Shown here: one piece after another, positions 5,789 through 5,996 of the stretch
Layout of the letters: every line of letters starts with the position of its first letter
How positions within the stretch are numbered: the stretch's first letter is position 1
Source: Phycisphaeraceae bacterium
GTDB taxonomy: Bacteria > Planctomycetota > Phycisphaerae > Phycisphaerales > Phycisphaeraceae
Assembly: GCA_007119405.1 (NCBI GenBank)
Contig: SKPT01000491.1
Location: 1-5,996, forward strand
Direction of reading: 5' to 3'
DNA length: 5,996 nt
The notes under the pieces: generated by a model
The model's input: the letters and a program-made list of their open reading frames with translations, nothing else
Told to the model about the DNA's origin: nothing
The model's database searches: none
Program-made: the position numbers and the translations under genes

Positions 5789-5996
5789 TACTCCCCGACA
5801 TTCCCCAGTTGAATGCCGACCAGCCCATTGCTGGCCTTCTCCGCGAGCAAGGTAGCATAACCGGCTCGTGAAGGGAAGACTTTTCTGGCAGGTGAAAGCG
5901 TGTCGCCGGAACAAATCGAGTCGCCTTCGCTTGCTTGAACGGCCTTGGACACATCGCAAACCACGAATTCCACCCACTTTGCGCATAGCAGCCCCA
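5788..5996 (-). CDS. Unrecognised protein, C-terminal part (5' end off window)
   Basis: A - strand frame is open from the right window edge to TAG at 5790-5788, giving about 69 residues, ending ATLLAEKASNGLVGIQLGNVGE. It stops exactly where the repeat mosaic begins, which is how a true gene beside an intergenic repeat would look. A 61-residue version could start at GTG 5973, but no good Shine-Dalgarno sequence precedes it, and the frame continues to the edge. I do not recognise the family, and no signal or membrane segment is seen. Third-position GC looks lower than in the sulfatase cluster. Two other - strand frames overlap it, but both continue into the repeats and read as low-complexity sequence. 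Confidence 0.4.
   Translation of the reverse strand, partial: GLLCAKWVEFVVCDVSKAVQASEGDSICSGDTLSPARKVFPSRAGYATLLAEKASNGLVGIQLGNVGE

Overview
This is a GC-rich bacterial window, most likely from a planctomycete and perhaps Phycisphaerae-like. That placement is an inference. It rests on a secreted protease that combines two dockerin-like repeats with a PEP-CTERM tail, on a sulfatase-superfamily gene beside a sulfotransferase, and on an intergenic mosaic of 'CCACGGATGAACACGGAT' and 'CCACGAAGACGCGAAGG' type repeats. No rRNA or other taxonomic marker is present.

Left block (1-1405, + strand): the C-terminal end of a GNAT acetyltransferase is followed by a complete class I SAM-dependent methyltransferase. 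About 380 bases without a credible gene follow, holding a perfect 13-bp-arm palindrome (1307-1333). A tRNA-Pro(CGG) gene on the - strand (1406-1479) faces this block and has a plausible promoter at 1533-1561.

Centre (1629-2809, - strand): a PEP-CTERM trypsin-like serine protease starts at TTG, with a good Shine-Dalgarno sequence and a sigma70-like promoter (2781-2809).

Right block (2897-5520, - strand): a three-gene cluster is transcribed in the order sulfatase-fold hydrolase, sulfotransferase, L-rhamnose mutarotase (rhaM). The last two overlap by one base (TGATG). The first two are separated by 117 nt, almost all of it occupied by a nested inverted repeat (4010-4099) that ends just before the sulfotransferase Shine-Dalgarno sequence. 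The hydrolase keeps the fold's metal and basic residues but has Thr-Thr-Gly-Ala-Tyr where sulfatases carry the formylglycine motif C/S-x-P-x-R, so it is probably not an ordinary sulfatase. The set suggests handling of sulfated or rhamnose-containing glycans, although the pathway cannot be fixed from this window.

Right edge (5521-5996): a 250-nt mosaic of inverted degenerate repeats (5539-5788), then the C-terminal part of an unrecognised - strand reading frame running off the window.

The strongest leads are the Thr-type sulfatase-fold enzyme in a sulfotransferase-RhaM operon and the long structured element between its first two genes. I see no defence system, CRISPR array, transposase or integrase.
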